Source: Bacteroidales bacterium (GTDB lineage Bacteria; Bacteroidota; Bacteroidia; Bacteroidales; UBA10428). Taken from it: 20,789 nucleotides of DNA. The position numbers were made by a program, and so were the translations under genes. Below the pieces are notes generated by a model. The model ran no database searches, was not told the origin of the DNA, and saw only the letters and a list, made by a program, of their open reading frames with translations. Shown one piece after another: positions 7,826 through 15,917 of the stretch; positions within the stretch are counted from its first letter, which is position 1, and each line of letters begins with the position of its first letter. The stretch spans positions 1-20,789 of the forward strand of contig DAOUOU010000014.1 of the NCBI GenBank assembly GCA_030626465.1, read 5' to 3'.

Positions 7826-8080
7826 GTGCTATATCAACTAATTCCCAAAAAATGTTTATCGTGTGGCGAATGTTACCAGATATGTATGAATGAAGCCATT
7901 ATTGATCTGCTGGATTACTATCAGATCAATTCATCATGGCGCATGGAATGCGGTACATGTGCTGAAATGTGCAGTGAAGATGCAATAGTATACAACGGAA
8001 ATGAGAATACCCTTTACGATAATTATTTTGAATTTGAAGATTCGGAATTACTCCCTGTCTATGATGATTATGGTCTTTGA
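7826..8080 (+). CDS. Small two-cluster ferredoxin-like protein with an incomplete second site
   Basis: An 84-residue protein starting at GTG; no upstream ATG is in frame, and the next ATG (residue 21) would remove the first cluster motif. It aligns with clostridial-type 2[4Fe-4S] ferredoxins. Motif one is complete (C10-x2-C13-x2-C16-x3-C20). Motif two has only C42, C45 and C49, with Arg39 where its first Cys belongs. By the usual crossed ligation, cluster I (C10, C13, C16, C49) is complete and cluster II has three Cys (C42, C45, C20). This could hold a [3Fe-4S] or a labile cluster, or be decay. The C-terminal 25 residues are acidic. It is the only plus-strand gene, divergent from the MarR-like gene and convergent with the dihydroorotate-dehydrogenase-like remnant. 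The redox partner is unknown. Confidence 0.65.
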   Translation: MLYQLIPKKCLSCGECYQICMNEAIIDLLDYYQINSSWRMECGTCAEMCSEDAIVYNGNENTLYDNYFEFEDSELLPVYDDYGL

Positions 8081-8120
8081 TTAAATGTAAATAACTTTTC
8101 AATTCCAGGATCAAAGATCT

Positions 8121-8795
8121 TTACACAATTCTCCCGTAATGCTTCATAAATTGTATTCTTTCATAAACAGCCGGATTTGTATTATTCCTATAACCAGCTT
8201 TCCCCTTAAACTGTTCTACAGAGAATATGCCCTTCTCAAACATCCATTTTTCGATCTCTCCAAGCATCTGAGCAATATGATTCTTCCCATTTAAATACAA
8301 TGCAGAAACCACTTGCACTGCATCAGCTCCGGCAAGGATTTGTTTAACAACCGTATTTCCATTATGGATGCCAGTTGAAGCTGCCAGGCTGCACTTTACA
8401 TTTTCAGCCAACAGAGCAATCCATCGTAACGGTTTTACGTATTCATTCTCACAACTATGCATTCTGCCAGAAACAATATTCAGGTTGTAAATATCAATAT
8501 CAGGAGAATAAAACTTGTTAAAAAGTACTAGTCCTGCAATACCTGTATTTGAGATTTCAATGATTGTTCTGGATAAATTTGTGTAGCAATCACTAAGCTT
8601 AATCGAAATTGGAATTGATACGGCTTTTAGTACTTTCTTTATAATCTTTATTGCGATTTTTTCATAATCCTGTTTGATAATGTCCATTGGATTTAAAAAA
8701 ATATTTAACTCTAATGCATCTGCGCCAGCATCCTGTATTTTGCAGCAAGCCATACTCAATGATGGTTGTACTCCTCCGTTTGAATTTGAAAACAA
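8121..8795 (-). pseudogene. 5'-truncated dihydroorotate-dehydrogenase-like gene
   Basis: The 224 codons match the C-terminal two thirds of the PyrD-like flavoprotein family of Bacteroidota, normally about 320-330 residues. The match starts at the AGADALELNIF segment (23-33), with IPISIKL (61-67), AGLVLFNKFY (87-96), AASTGIHNG (138-146) and GADAVQVVSAL (156-166), the last two being FMN-phosphate-binding loops. About 130 N-terminal residues, including the first barrel strands, are missing. The only start for this length is TTG at 8795 (next ATG is codon 15), and an in-frame TAA lies 12 nt before it. The 123-bp AT-rich gap upstream shows no coding remnant of the missing part. A barrel without its first strands should not fold, so a truncated pseudogene is the best reading. 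An alternative is a recent deletion or assembly fault. Confidence 0.65.
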
Positions 8796-8872
8796 GATCT
8801 TTTTTTAAAATTCTAAATTATTTTAATTTCTTATTTAACAGTTTCTTATAAAACTATAGTTAATGTTTAACT

Positions 8873-8903
8873 TTAAAATAGTATAATCGGTTTAAGAAAC
8901 AAA
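8873..8903 (-). promoter_or_regulatory. Bacteroidota-type promoter candidate
   Basis: On the minus strand TTTG (8900-8903) is followed after 19 nt by TATTTTAA (8873-8880), close to the Bacteroidota -33 TTTG / -7 TAnnTTTG pattern. It lies just past the PrsW-type gene and points at the truncated dihydroorotate-dehydrogenase-like gene 78 nt downstream. The region is AT-rich, so a chance match is possible. Confidence 0.3.
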
Positions 8904-8918
8904 ATAGTAGTGTATGCC

Positions 8919-9584
8919 TTATTTTCTAAAAACAGATCTTCCAGAAAGATTTTTCATTCTTCGAAAGCCATCTATATACAGAAATATTACATAAGGAATA
9001 AAAACTAACATTAAGCGGTAGTTGCCCAGCATAAGTATAAAATCAAATACGCCATGCAGAACAACAGGATATATGAATGAGCGCAGAATATGTAATCCCC
9101 TGTTTTTTTTGTAAAACTTTGCCAATCCCAGGTAATATCCCATTGTTACTCCGAACAATGCATGAGCCGGTACGGAAATGATCATGCGCATATATCCCGT
9201 TTGCTCTCCATGATTAAAAACATAAAGTATGTTCTCAATGCCTGCAAAGCCTATGGAGATGAAAACAGCATATATAATACCATCAAACTTCTCATTAAAA
9301 TTTTTATTATTCCAGATGAAAATGATAAATGCAAGGTATTTAAATAATTCCTCCGTAAATCCTGCTACAAGAAATGCATTGTAAAAAGCCTCTCCTGTGT
9401 GAGAAAGAGAAGGCATCTGAGAAGCAATAAATCTCTCAATAAAAACAACCGGTATTGTTATAAGGCACCCAACCCCAAGAGCCTTTAATAAAAGTCTTAC
9501 GGGTTCTTTCTCATACTTGTCGCGATAATAAACATAGAAAGCTATGATAATTACCGGAGCTAAGGCAATGATAAGTAGTTTCAC
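8919..9584 (-). CDS. PrsW-family intramembrane metalloprotease
   Basis: A 221-residue polytopic membrane protein with about seven or eight hydrophobic segments. Family motifs are present in order: the cytosolic RDKYEKEP after helix one (21-28), FTEELFKY with E78/E79 (76-83), GIENILY with E117 (115-121), PAHALFG with H141 (139-145), and HGVFDF with H177 and D181 (177-182). The glutamates and histidines are the expected metal ligands and catalytic residues. PrsW of Bacillus cleaves an anti-sigma factor, but relatives act on varied substrates and no anti-sigma gene is nearby, so the target is unknown. The start is GTG at 9584 inside a small inverted repeat (see 9579-9623). It follows gltD after 69 nt on the same strand and may be cotranscribed with gltBD. 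Confidence 0.85.
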   Translation of the reverse strand: MKLLIIALAPVIIIAFYVYYRDKYEKEPVRLLLKALGVGCLITIPVVFIERFIASQMPSLSHTGEAFYNAFLVAGFTEELFKYLAFIIFIWNNKNFNEKFDGIIYAVFISIGFAGIENILYVFNHGEQTGYMRMIISVPAHALFGVTMGYYLGLAKFYKKNRGLHILRSFIYPVVLHGVFDFILMLGNYRLMLVFIPYVIFLYIDGFRRMKNLSGRSVFRK

Positions 9585-9623
9585 GATAGTTGTATTTAAA
9601 GCGTGAAAAACCTGCGTTTCACG
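9579..9623 (-). promoter_or_regulatory. Overlapping hairpins at the gltD-protease junction
   Basis: In transcript order the junction has CGTGAAA (9617-9623), its complement TTTCACG (minus strand, 9602-9608) and CGTGAAA again (9579-9585), the last including the GTG start codon of the protease gene. The middle segment can pair with either outer copy: with the first it forms a 7-bp hairpin with an 8-nt loop, with the last a 7-bp hairpin that buries the start codon. Weak T-rich sequence follows, so the first hairpin is a poor terminator. A translational switch is possible but unproven. Confidence 0.3.
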
Positions 9624-9653
9624 AAAACTGTTCTGAATTGTATACTATTCTCT

Positions 9654-11075
9654 CTACTTGTTAAGGAAATCCTGAACATTTTTTGCTGCTTTCCGCCCGG
9701 CGGCAATAGCTTTTACAACCAAACTGGCTCCCGATACGGCATCACCGGCAGCAAATACTTTTAATCGGCTGGTTTGATTATTGTTATCTACTTTCAGATT
9801 CCCCCTGTTGTCCTGTTCAAGATCCAGTTCCTGAGCAAGACCCTCGTGAACGCAATGTACAAATCCCATCGATAACAGTACCAATTCAGTGTCAATTGTT
9901 CTTTTGGTTTCAGGTTTTTCCATCATTTTAAAGTTGCCATTCTCATTCATCCACTCAACTTCAACTACTTCTGCTGCTCTTAGATTACCGTTTCTATCAC
10001 CAATAAGTTTTGTTGTGCTCAAGCTCCATTCTCTTTCACATCCTTCTTCATGTGATGAAGATGATCTGTGAATATTTGCCCAGTAGGGCCATGGATTATT
10101 TAGTGCACGTTTCTCCGGAGGCTTTGGTAAAATCTCAATTTGTTTTACACTAACTGCCTCCTGGCGCACTGATGTGCCAACACAATCACTGCCTGTATCA
10201 CCCCCTCCAATAACCAGTACATTCTTACCTGCTACAAATATCCTGTCTTCGCCATTGATTTTTGTGCCTGCTACAACTCTGTTTTGTTGCGCAAGGAATT
10301 CCATTGCAAAATGCACCCCTTTAAGATTTCTCCCTTCCACTTTCAGGTCGCGTGGTTGCATAGCCCCTATGGCCAGTACAATGGCATCATAATCCTTTAA
10401 CAGATTACTTTCTTTAATATCTATGCCAACATGACAATTGGTCTTGATATTTAACCCCTCCTGTGTAAGAATATTCAATCGGCGATCAATGACGCCTTTG
10501 TTTAGTTTAAAATCGGGAATGCCAAAGCGAAGAAGACCACCAACTGCCTCATCCTTCTCAAATAAATCTACGGTATGCCCCCACTTGTTAAGCAAGTCAG
10601 CACAAGCTAATCCCGCAGGTCCGGAACCAATGACCGCAACTTTCTTTCCGGTCCTCATTTTTGGGAGTTGTGGTTTTATCAGGCCAAGATTAAAACCTCT
10701 TTCAGCTGCTGCACACTCGTTTTCACGTATTGTGACCGGTTCTTCATGTATATTAAGAGTACACGCATTCTCACATGGTGCAGGACAAACACGTCCTGTA
10801 AATTCCGGAAAGTTATTTGTTACATGCAACCCGTCAATCGCCGCTTTCCAATCACCCCGATAAATGGCATCCTGCCACTCAGGCATGTTGTTTACGACAG
10901 GGCATCCCCACTGGCAAAAAGGCACTCCGCAATCCATACATCTCGATGCCTGATCCTGCCTATCCTTATCATCCAGGGTCTGTTCAACCTCTCCAAAGTC
11001 TTTTATTCTTTCGTGAAGAGGCCGATAGCCTGCCAGCTTACGTCCAATAGCCATGAATCCCTTCGGGTTTCCCAT
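9654..11075 (-). CDS. gltD: Glutamate synthase, small subunit
   Basis: The 473-residue beta subunit of NADPH-dependent glutamate synthase. It takes electrons from NADPH to FAD and on through iron-sulfur centres to the large subunit. The N-terminal domain holds the cluster cysteines C46, C49, C54, C58 and C97, C101, C105. The FAD site is GSGPAG (150-155), followed by EK (173-174) at the end of the second strand. The NADPH site is IGGGDTGSDC (289-298), and a C-terminal FAAGDAVSG completes the FAD fold. Length and motifs are standard. The ATG at 11075 gives the expected MGNPKGF start. It lies 41 nt after gltB and is surely cotranscribed. Confidence 0.96.
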   Translation of the reverse strand: MGNPKGFMAIGRKLAGYRPLHERIKDFGEVEQTLDDKDRQDQASRCMDCGVPFCQWGCPVVNNMPEWQDAIYRGDWKAAIDGLHVTNNFPEFTGRVCPAPCENACTLNIHEEPVTIRENECAAAERGFNLGLIKPQLPKMRTGKKVAVIGSGPAGLACADLLNKWGHTVDLFEKDEAVGGLLRFGIPDFKLNKGVIDRRLNILTQEGLNIKTNCHVGIDIKESNLLKDYDAIVLAIGAMQPRDLKVEGRNLKGVHFAMEFLAQQNRVVAGTKINGEDRIFVAGKNVLVIGGGDTGSDCVGTSVRQEAVSVKQIEILPKPPEKRALNNPWPYWANIHRSSSSHEEGCEREWSLSTTKLIGDRNGNLRAAEVVEVEWMNENGNFKMMEKPETKRTIDTELVLLSMGFVHCVHEGLAQELDLEQDNRGNLKVDNNNQTSRLKVFAAGDAVSGASLVVKAIAAGRKAAKNVQDFLNK

Positions 11076-11116
11076 AATCGCATATTCATTTGAAAGAATT
11101 AACCAATCTTTTTTAT

Positions 11117-14100
11117 TTAGTACTGAAAATGAGGTTCATCCTCGGTTTCCTCAATCTGATTTTTGATAATTTCCAGCTTTTGCTCCTGAAGTATTTTCTT
11201 GTATTCGAAAGGTATTACCTTAACAAATTTGGACAAATACTCATCCCAGTTCACAAGTATTTTTTCTGCCAGTGCACTTCCGGTAAAGTTGTAATGATTA
11301 CTGATCATAGTCTGAAGCTCGTTCTCATCATCGCGGTCAATTACTTTACTTAATTCAACCATTCCCTTATTACAGAAATAATCGAAACTTCCATCCAGGT
11401 CAAGAGCATACGCAATACCTCCACTCATTCCTGCAGCAAAATTACGTCCTGTCTTGCCAAGCACCACAACACGTCCACCGGTCATATACTCGCAGCAATG
11501 GTCTCCAACTCCTTCAATCACAGCTTCTGCCCCGCTGTTTCTGACGCAAAACCTTTCGCCTGCAACACCCCTGATATAAGCCTCTCCCGAGGTTGCTCCA
11601 TACAAGACCGTATTCCCGATAATGATATTTTCCTCCGGTTTGAAGGTAGAACCATCAGGAGGGACAACTACAATACGACCACCTGAAAGGCCCTTCCCGA
11701 GATAATCATTTGAATCACCTTCCAGGAAAAAGTTTATCCCTTGTACCAGAAAGGCTCCAAAACTTTGTCCTGCAGAACCACTAAATTTACAGGTAATGGT
11801 ATTATCTGGTAATCCGGTTTCTCCATAGAGCCTTGTAATCTCGCCGGAAAGCATGGCTCCAACCGATCTTTCGATATTATGTATAGGCAATGAAATCCAT
11901 ATCTTTTGTTTTGTCTTAATGGCCTTATTTGCTTTTTTGATCAATTCCATATCCATAATCTCTTCAATCTTGTGTTTTTGCAAACAAACACAATGAGTAG
12001 CATGAATCTCTGATTCTTTTGGGCGATACAATATTCGGGAAAGATCAACAGTCTTTGCTTTCCAATGTTCAATATCTTCTCTCTGTTCAATCAGATCTGT
12101 ATGGCCTACAATATCTTCGAACTTACGGAATCCCAGTTCAGCAAGAATTTCCCTGATTTCCTGCGCGACAAACTTAAAATAGTTCACCACATAATCAACC
12201 TTTCCAATAAATCGTTTTCTTAATTCTTCATCTTGCGTGGCTACCCCGACAGGACAAGTATTGAGGTGACATTTCCGCATCATGATGCAACCCAGTACAA
12301 TTAATGCCGTTGTTGCAAACCCAAATTCTTCTGCTCCCAGCATACCTGCATAAACAACATCGGTGCCGGTTTTCATTTGCCCGTCTGTCTGGAGTTTCAC
12401 TCTGTCACGAAGATTATTTATTACCAGGGTTTGTTGCACTTCAGAAATCCCCAATTCCATTGGCAAGCCAGCATGTTTTATTGAGCTAAGCGGACTTGCC
12501 CCGGTACCTCCTTCTGCTCCGCTAATTGTAATACTATCAGCATATGCTTTTGCCACACCAGCAGCAATGGTACCAACTCCTTTTTCTGATACAAGTTTCA
12601 CATTGATGCTGGCATTTGGATTTGTGCATTTTAAGTCGAAGATCAACTGAGCTAGATCTTCAATGGAATATATATCATGATGAGGAGGAGGAGAAATTAG
12701 CGTAATGCCGGGTGTGCTGTTCCTTATTCTGCCAATGATTTTATCAACTTTATGCCCCGGTAACTGGCCTCCTTCACCCGGTTTAGCTCCCTGAGCTATT
12801 TTTATCTGTATTTCATCAGCATTGATAAGGTAGTTGGTTGTAACTCCAAATCGTCCGGAGGCTACCTGCTTGATGGCGCTTCTGGCAAAACTTCCGTCTC
12901 CCCTTGGTTTAAATCTTTCAGGATCTTCACCCCCTTCACCCGTGTTGCTTTTCCCTCCAATCTTATTCATGGCAACAGCAAGTGTTTCATGTGCCTCTTT
13001 GCTTATTGATCCGAAAGACATAGCTCCGGTTACAAACCTTTTTGTAATATCTTCAACTGATTCTACCTCATCTATTGGAATTGGCTTGCCCTTCTTAAGA
13101 TTAACACATCCTCTCAGAAACATCGGTTTCCTGTTTTCACTATTCACAAGGTGGCTGAATTCCTTGAACTTCTCATAACTGTTAATACGTGTCGCCCATT
13201 GTAATAATCCGATTGTTTCCGGATTCCATCCATGCTTCTCACCATCGATACGATAATGATATATTCCCGAGGTTTTTAAAACAGGTTCGTTCTGGATTTT
13301 CTCCGTGAAAGCATCAGAGTGTGTTGTCAATGCTTCCCTGGCAATTTCATTCAACCCTAAGCCACCAATCCGGGAATCAGTTCCGTTAAAATATTTATCT
13401 GTGAATTTTTGATTCAGCCCAACAGCTTCGAATATTTGTGCACCATGATAACTGCGAAGAGTAGAAATTCCCATCTTTGACAAGATCTTTAACAAGCCCT
13501 TGTTGACCGCCTTAATGTAATTTTCTCTTGCTACTACATAATCGAGTTTAATATTCCCTGCAAAACACTGCTCTTCAATGATTGCATAGGCGACATAGGG
13601 ATTGATCATACTTGCACCATAGCCAATGAGAAGTGCATAATGATTTACTTCCCGTGTTTCAGCGGTTTCAATCACAAGCGCCACCTGTGTACGCTTTTTG
13701 GTACGGATCAGATGATGGTGAACAGCTGAGGTTGCCAGAAGAGAAGGAATAGGAACCATTTCTTCGCTAATTCCCCGGTCGGTTAAAATGATAAAATTAC
13801 TGCCATTATCTACTGCCTGGTCTGCCTTCCGGCATATCTCATCGAGAGCCATTTCCAGAGCTTTGCCACTGTCTTCCCTTTTCGCCGGGAAAAGCATTGG
13901 AATATCGATGTGTGAAAAATTTTCTTCCTTAAGATTCCGGAGTTTGTTCAAATTGGTATTTGAAACCAGCGGAGTATTGTATTTGATCAGTTTGCAATGA
14001 AGTGGCGATTCAAACAAAATATTTTTCGAAGCAGAACCGATGTAATATGTAAGAGTCATTACCAGCCCCTCCCTTATAGGATCGATGGATGGGTTTGTAA

Positions 14101-15661
14101 CCTGGGCAAACAATTGCTTGAAGTAATTGAATAAGCTTTGAGGTTTGTCTGAAAAAAGGGCAAGGGGAGTATCGTTCCCCATGGAAAGAACAGGTTCCTG
14201 TCCCTGACTGGCCATAGGGTTTATCAACGTCTCTATATCTTCCTTTGTATAACCGAATGTTTTCAGGTATTTATTAAAATTATCGCCAAGTGAAGTCGGC
14301 ACTCTTTGTTTGACTTTGATATCATTCAAGTCTATTCTGTTCTCAGCCAGCCATTGAGCATACGGATTTCGTTCAGTCAATTGTCTCTTTACTTCTTCAT
14401 CCGGTATTATTATGCCCATTTTTGTATCTACAAGCAGAATTTTCCCAGGCCGGAGACGTCCTTTTTCCCTGATATTTTCAGCAGGGAAAATTTGAACCCC
14501 AACTTCTGATCCCATTACGATAATATCGTCCTTGGTAATCACATAGCGGGAAGGACGTAGACCATTCCGGTCAAGTGTCCCTCCAATATATCTTCCATCA
14601 CTGAATACAATTGATGCTGGACCATCCCATGGTTCCATTAAGGTTGACTGGTATTCATAGTATGCCTTTAGACTTGGAGGTATCGGGTTTTTATCATTCC
14701 ACGAATCAGGAATTAGCATGCTCAATGCCTGGGGGAGTGTCTTGCCTGTTAAAACAAGAAATTCCAGGGTATTATCAAATGAGGCAGAATCACTCATGTT
14801 CGGTTCAATGATCGGGAATAACTTTTTCAGATCATCTCCAAAGAGTTGGGTTTTAAAAATTGATTCCCTTGCTGTCATCCACATGCGATTCCCCTTCACT
14901 GTGTTGATCTCTCCATTATGTGCAAGAAATCTGAATGGTTGAGCAAGGCTCCACGTTGGAAAGGTGTTAGTAGAAAACCTGGAATGAACCAGAGCAATTG
15001 CACTTTCCATTGCAGGATCTCTTAGATCAACAAAGTACTGGGCAACCTGATTGGGCGTAAACATTCCCTTGTAAATAAATACTTTCGAGGAGAGACTGGG
15101 AATATAAAAATTTTCTTTATCCTTAATATTGGATTCTCTTATTTGTTTCTCAACCTGCTTTCGGGTAATAAACAATTTCCTTTCGAGTTCGTCTTGTTCG
15201 GCAATATTTCCTGTGAGAAATAATTGTTTCACAAATGGCTCTGATGATTTCGAGATATCACCCAAAACTCCGTTATCAACCTTTACATCAGTAAAATCGA
15301 TTACATCCAGACCTTCCGACACTGCAACATCAATCAGTATCTGTTCACATGCTTTTCTGTTCTTTGGATCTCTCGGAAGAAATACAAGTCCCGAACCGTA
15401 TTTGCCTTCAACAGGTATATTAATCCCCTTCGATTTAATAAAAGAGTGTGGCATTTGTATGAGAATACCCGCACCATCACCCGAAAGGTTATCGGCACTC
15501 TCTGCACCACGGTGAGTCATATTCACCAATACTTCAATTCCCTTTATTATAATATCGTGTGATTTAATTCCTTTGATCTGTGTTACAAAGCCAATTCCAC
15601 AACTGTCATGTTCATTCATCGGGTCGTATAGTCCCTTTGCCTGAGGAAATCTTTTTGCCAT
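11117..15661 (-). CDS. gltB: Glutamate synthase, large subunit
   Basis: The 1514-residue alpha subunit of glutamate synthase, which with GltD converts glutamine plus 2-oxoglutarate to two glutamates. The N-terminal class II amidotransferase nucleophile is C21 in HDSCGIGF; the first 20 residues should be removed as a propeptide. The central domain spans about 480-770. The FMN/synthase domain (about 850-1230) has the cluster cysteines C1125, C1131 and C1136 in LGCIMMRKCHLNTCPVG. The C-terminal beta-helix (GXGXG) domain is about 1255-1440. All parts are full length. The leader upstream contains a terminator, a competing pairing segment and a short reading frame (15696-15807), so expression is probably controlled by premature termination. 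The start ATG at 15661 matches the family N-terminus. Confidence 0.97.
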   Translation of the reverse strand: MAKRFPQAKGLYDPMNEHDSCGIGFVTQIKGIKSHDIIIKGIEVLVNMTHRGAESADNLSGDGAGILIQMPHSFIKSKGINIPVEGKYGSGLVFLPRDPKNRKACEQILIDVAVSEGLDVIDFTDVKVDNGVLGDISKSSEPFVKQLFLTGNIAEQDELERKLFITRKQVEKQIRESNIKDKENFYIPSLSSKVFIYKGMFTPNQVAQYFVDLRDPAMESAIALVHSRFSTNTFPTWSLAQPFRFLAHNGEINTVKGNRMWMTARESIFKTQLFGDDLKKLFPIIEPNMSDSASFDNTLEFLVLTGKTLPQALSMLIPDSWNDKNPIPPSLKAYYEYQSTLMEPWDGPASIVFSDGRYIGGTLDRNGLRPSRYVITKDDIIVMGSEVGVQIFPAENIREKGRLRPGKILLVDTKMGIIIPDEEVKRQLTERNPYAQWLAENRIDLNDIKVKQRVPTSLGDNFNKYLKTFGYTKEDIETLINPMASQGQEPVLSMGNDTPLALFSDKPQSLFNYFKQLFAQVTNPSIDPIREGLVMTLTYYIGSASKNILFESPLHCKLIKYNTPLVSNTNLNKLRNLKEENFSHIDIPMLFPAKREDSGKALEMALDEICRKADQAVDNGSNFIILTDRGISEEMVPIPSLLATSAVHHHLIRTKKRTQVALVIETAETREVNHYALLIGYGASMINPYVAYAIIEEQCFAGNIKLDYVVARENYIKAVNKGLLKILSKMGISTLRSYHGAQIFEAVGLNQKFTDKYFNGTDSRIGGLGLNEIAREALTTHSDAFTEKIQNEPVLKTSGIYHYRIDGEKHGWNPETIGLLQWATRINSYEKFKEFSHLVNSENRKPMFLRGCVNLKKGKPIPIDEVESVEDITKRFVTGAMSFGSISKEAHETLAVAMNKIGGKSNTGEGGEDPERFKPRGDGSFARSAIKQVASGRFGVTTNYLINADEIQIKIAQGAKPGEGGQLPGHKVDKIIGRIRNSTPGITLISPPPHHDIYSIEDLAQLIFDLKCTNPNASINVKLVSEKGVGTIAAGVAKAYADSITISGAEGGTGASPLSSIKHAGLPMELGISEVQQTLVINNLRDRVKLQTDGQMKTGTDVVYAGMLGAEEFGFATTALIVLGCIMMRKCHLNTCPVGVATQDEELRKRFIGKVDYVVNYFKFVAQEIREILAELGFRKFEDIVGHTDLIEQREDIEHWKAKTVDLSRILYRPKESEIHATHCVCLQKHKIEEIMDMELIKKANKAIKTKQKIWISLPIHNIERSVGAMLSGEITRLYGETGLPDNTITCKFSGSAGQSFGAFLVQGINFFLEGDSNDYLGKGLSGGRIVVVPPDGSTFKPEENIIIGNTVLYGATSGEAYIRGVAGERFCVRNSGAEAVIEGVGDHCCEYMTGGRVVVLGKTGRNFAAGMSGGIAYALDLDGSFDYFCNKGMVELSKVIDRDDENELQTMISNHYNFTGSALAEKILVNWDEYLSKFVKVIPFEYKKILQEQKLEIIKNQIEETEDEPHFQY

Positions 15662-15695
15662 TGTTCAATAATTTACTACATAAACAGAGAAACAT

Positions 15696-15727
15696 AAAAA
15701 AAGCCATTCTGTAATAGAGAATGGCTT
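15696..15727 (-). terminator. Intrinsic terminator in the gltB leader
   Basis: On the minus strand a perfect 10-bp stem (AAGCCATTCT with AGAATGGCTT, plus 15718-15727 and 15701-15710) has a 7-nt loop and continues directly into seven T (15702-15696). This is a textbook rho-independent terminator. It lies 34 nt before the gltB start codon and about 190 nt after the citrate synthase stop. There is too little room after it for a normal promoter, so it probably works inside the gltB leader as an attenuator. Simple termination of the citrate synthase transcript is the alternative. Confidence 0.85.
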
Positions 15728-15755
15728 ATATATAATTATCCATTAGACCATTCTC
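15717..15755 (-). promoter_or_regulatory. Candidate antiterminator of the gltB attenuator
   Basis: The minus-strand segment GAGAATGG (15748-15755) is perfectly complementary to CCATTCTC (15717-15724), which includes most of the 5' arm of the terminator stem. The two pairings cannot coexist: this 8-bp stem with a 23-nt loop would free the T tract and let transcription enter gltB. A weak 5-bp hairpin (AGAC..GTCT with one wobble pair) around the first segment could in turn favour the terminator. Confidence 0.5.
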
Positions 15756-15807
15756 AAGTAGAGTCTGTTTTCTTATCTGATGAATTTATATTAGTAATAA
15801 TCTTCAT
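15754..15807 (-). CDS. Possible leader peptide of gltB
   Basis: A 17-codon frame, ATG to TGA, encodes MKIITNINSSDKKTDST. Its stop codon overlaps the first bases of the antiterminator segment GAGAATGG, so a ribosome at the stop would cover that segment and allow the terminator to form, while a ribosome stalled earlier would leave it free. That is the logic of amino-acid-operon attenuation. There is no Shine-Dalgarno sequence (normal for this phylum) and no run of Glu or Gln codons; Ile, Thr, Asn and Ser dominate. A frame of this length can occur by chance. Confidence 0.3.
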   Translation of the reverse strand: MKIITNINSSDKKTDST

Positions 15808-15917
15808 GACAGGTGCAATTGAGAAAGTAAAGATAGTCTATTTATTCTTTTTCTGAAATAAGCAGTGAACTATTTTTAATAAATATTAGTATAGTTTGTA
15901 TAAATATGCAATATTTA

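Noticed and set aside
8075..8116. Inverted repeat CTTTGAT/ATCAAAG between the convergent ferredoxin and flavoprotein genes as a bidirectional terminator
   Set aside because: The stem is short and AT-rich, the loop is 28 nt and there is no T tract on either strand.
7826..8795. Ferredoxin and dihydroorotate-dehydrogenase-like gene as a split PreA-type enzyme
   Set aside because: The genes are convergent, not cotranscribed, the barrel lacks its N-terminal third, and the ferredoxin lacks one cluster ligand.
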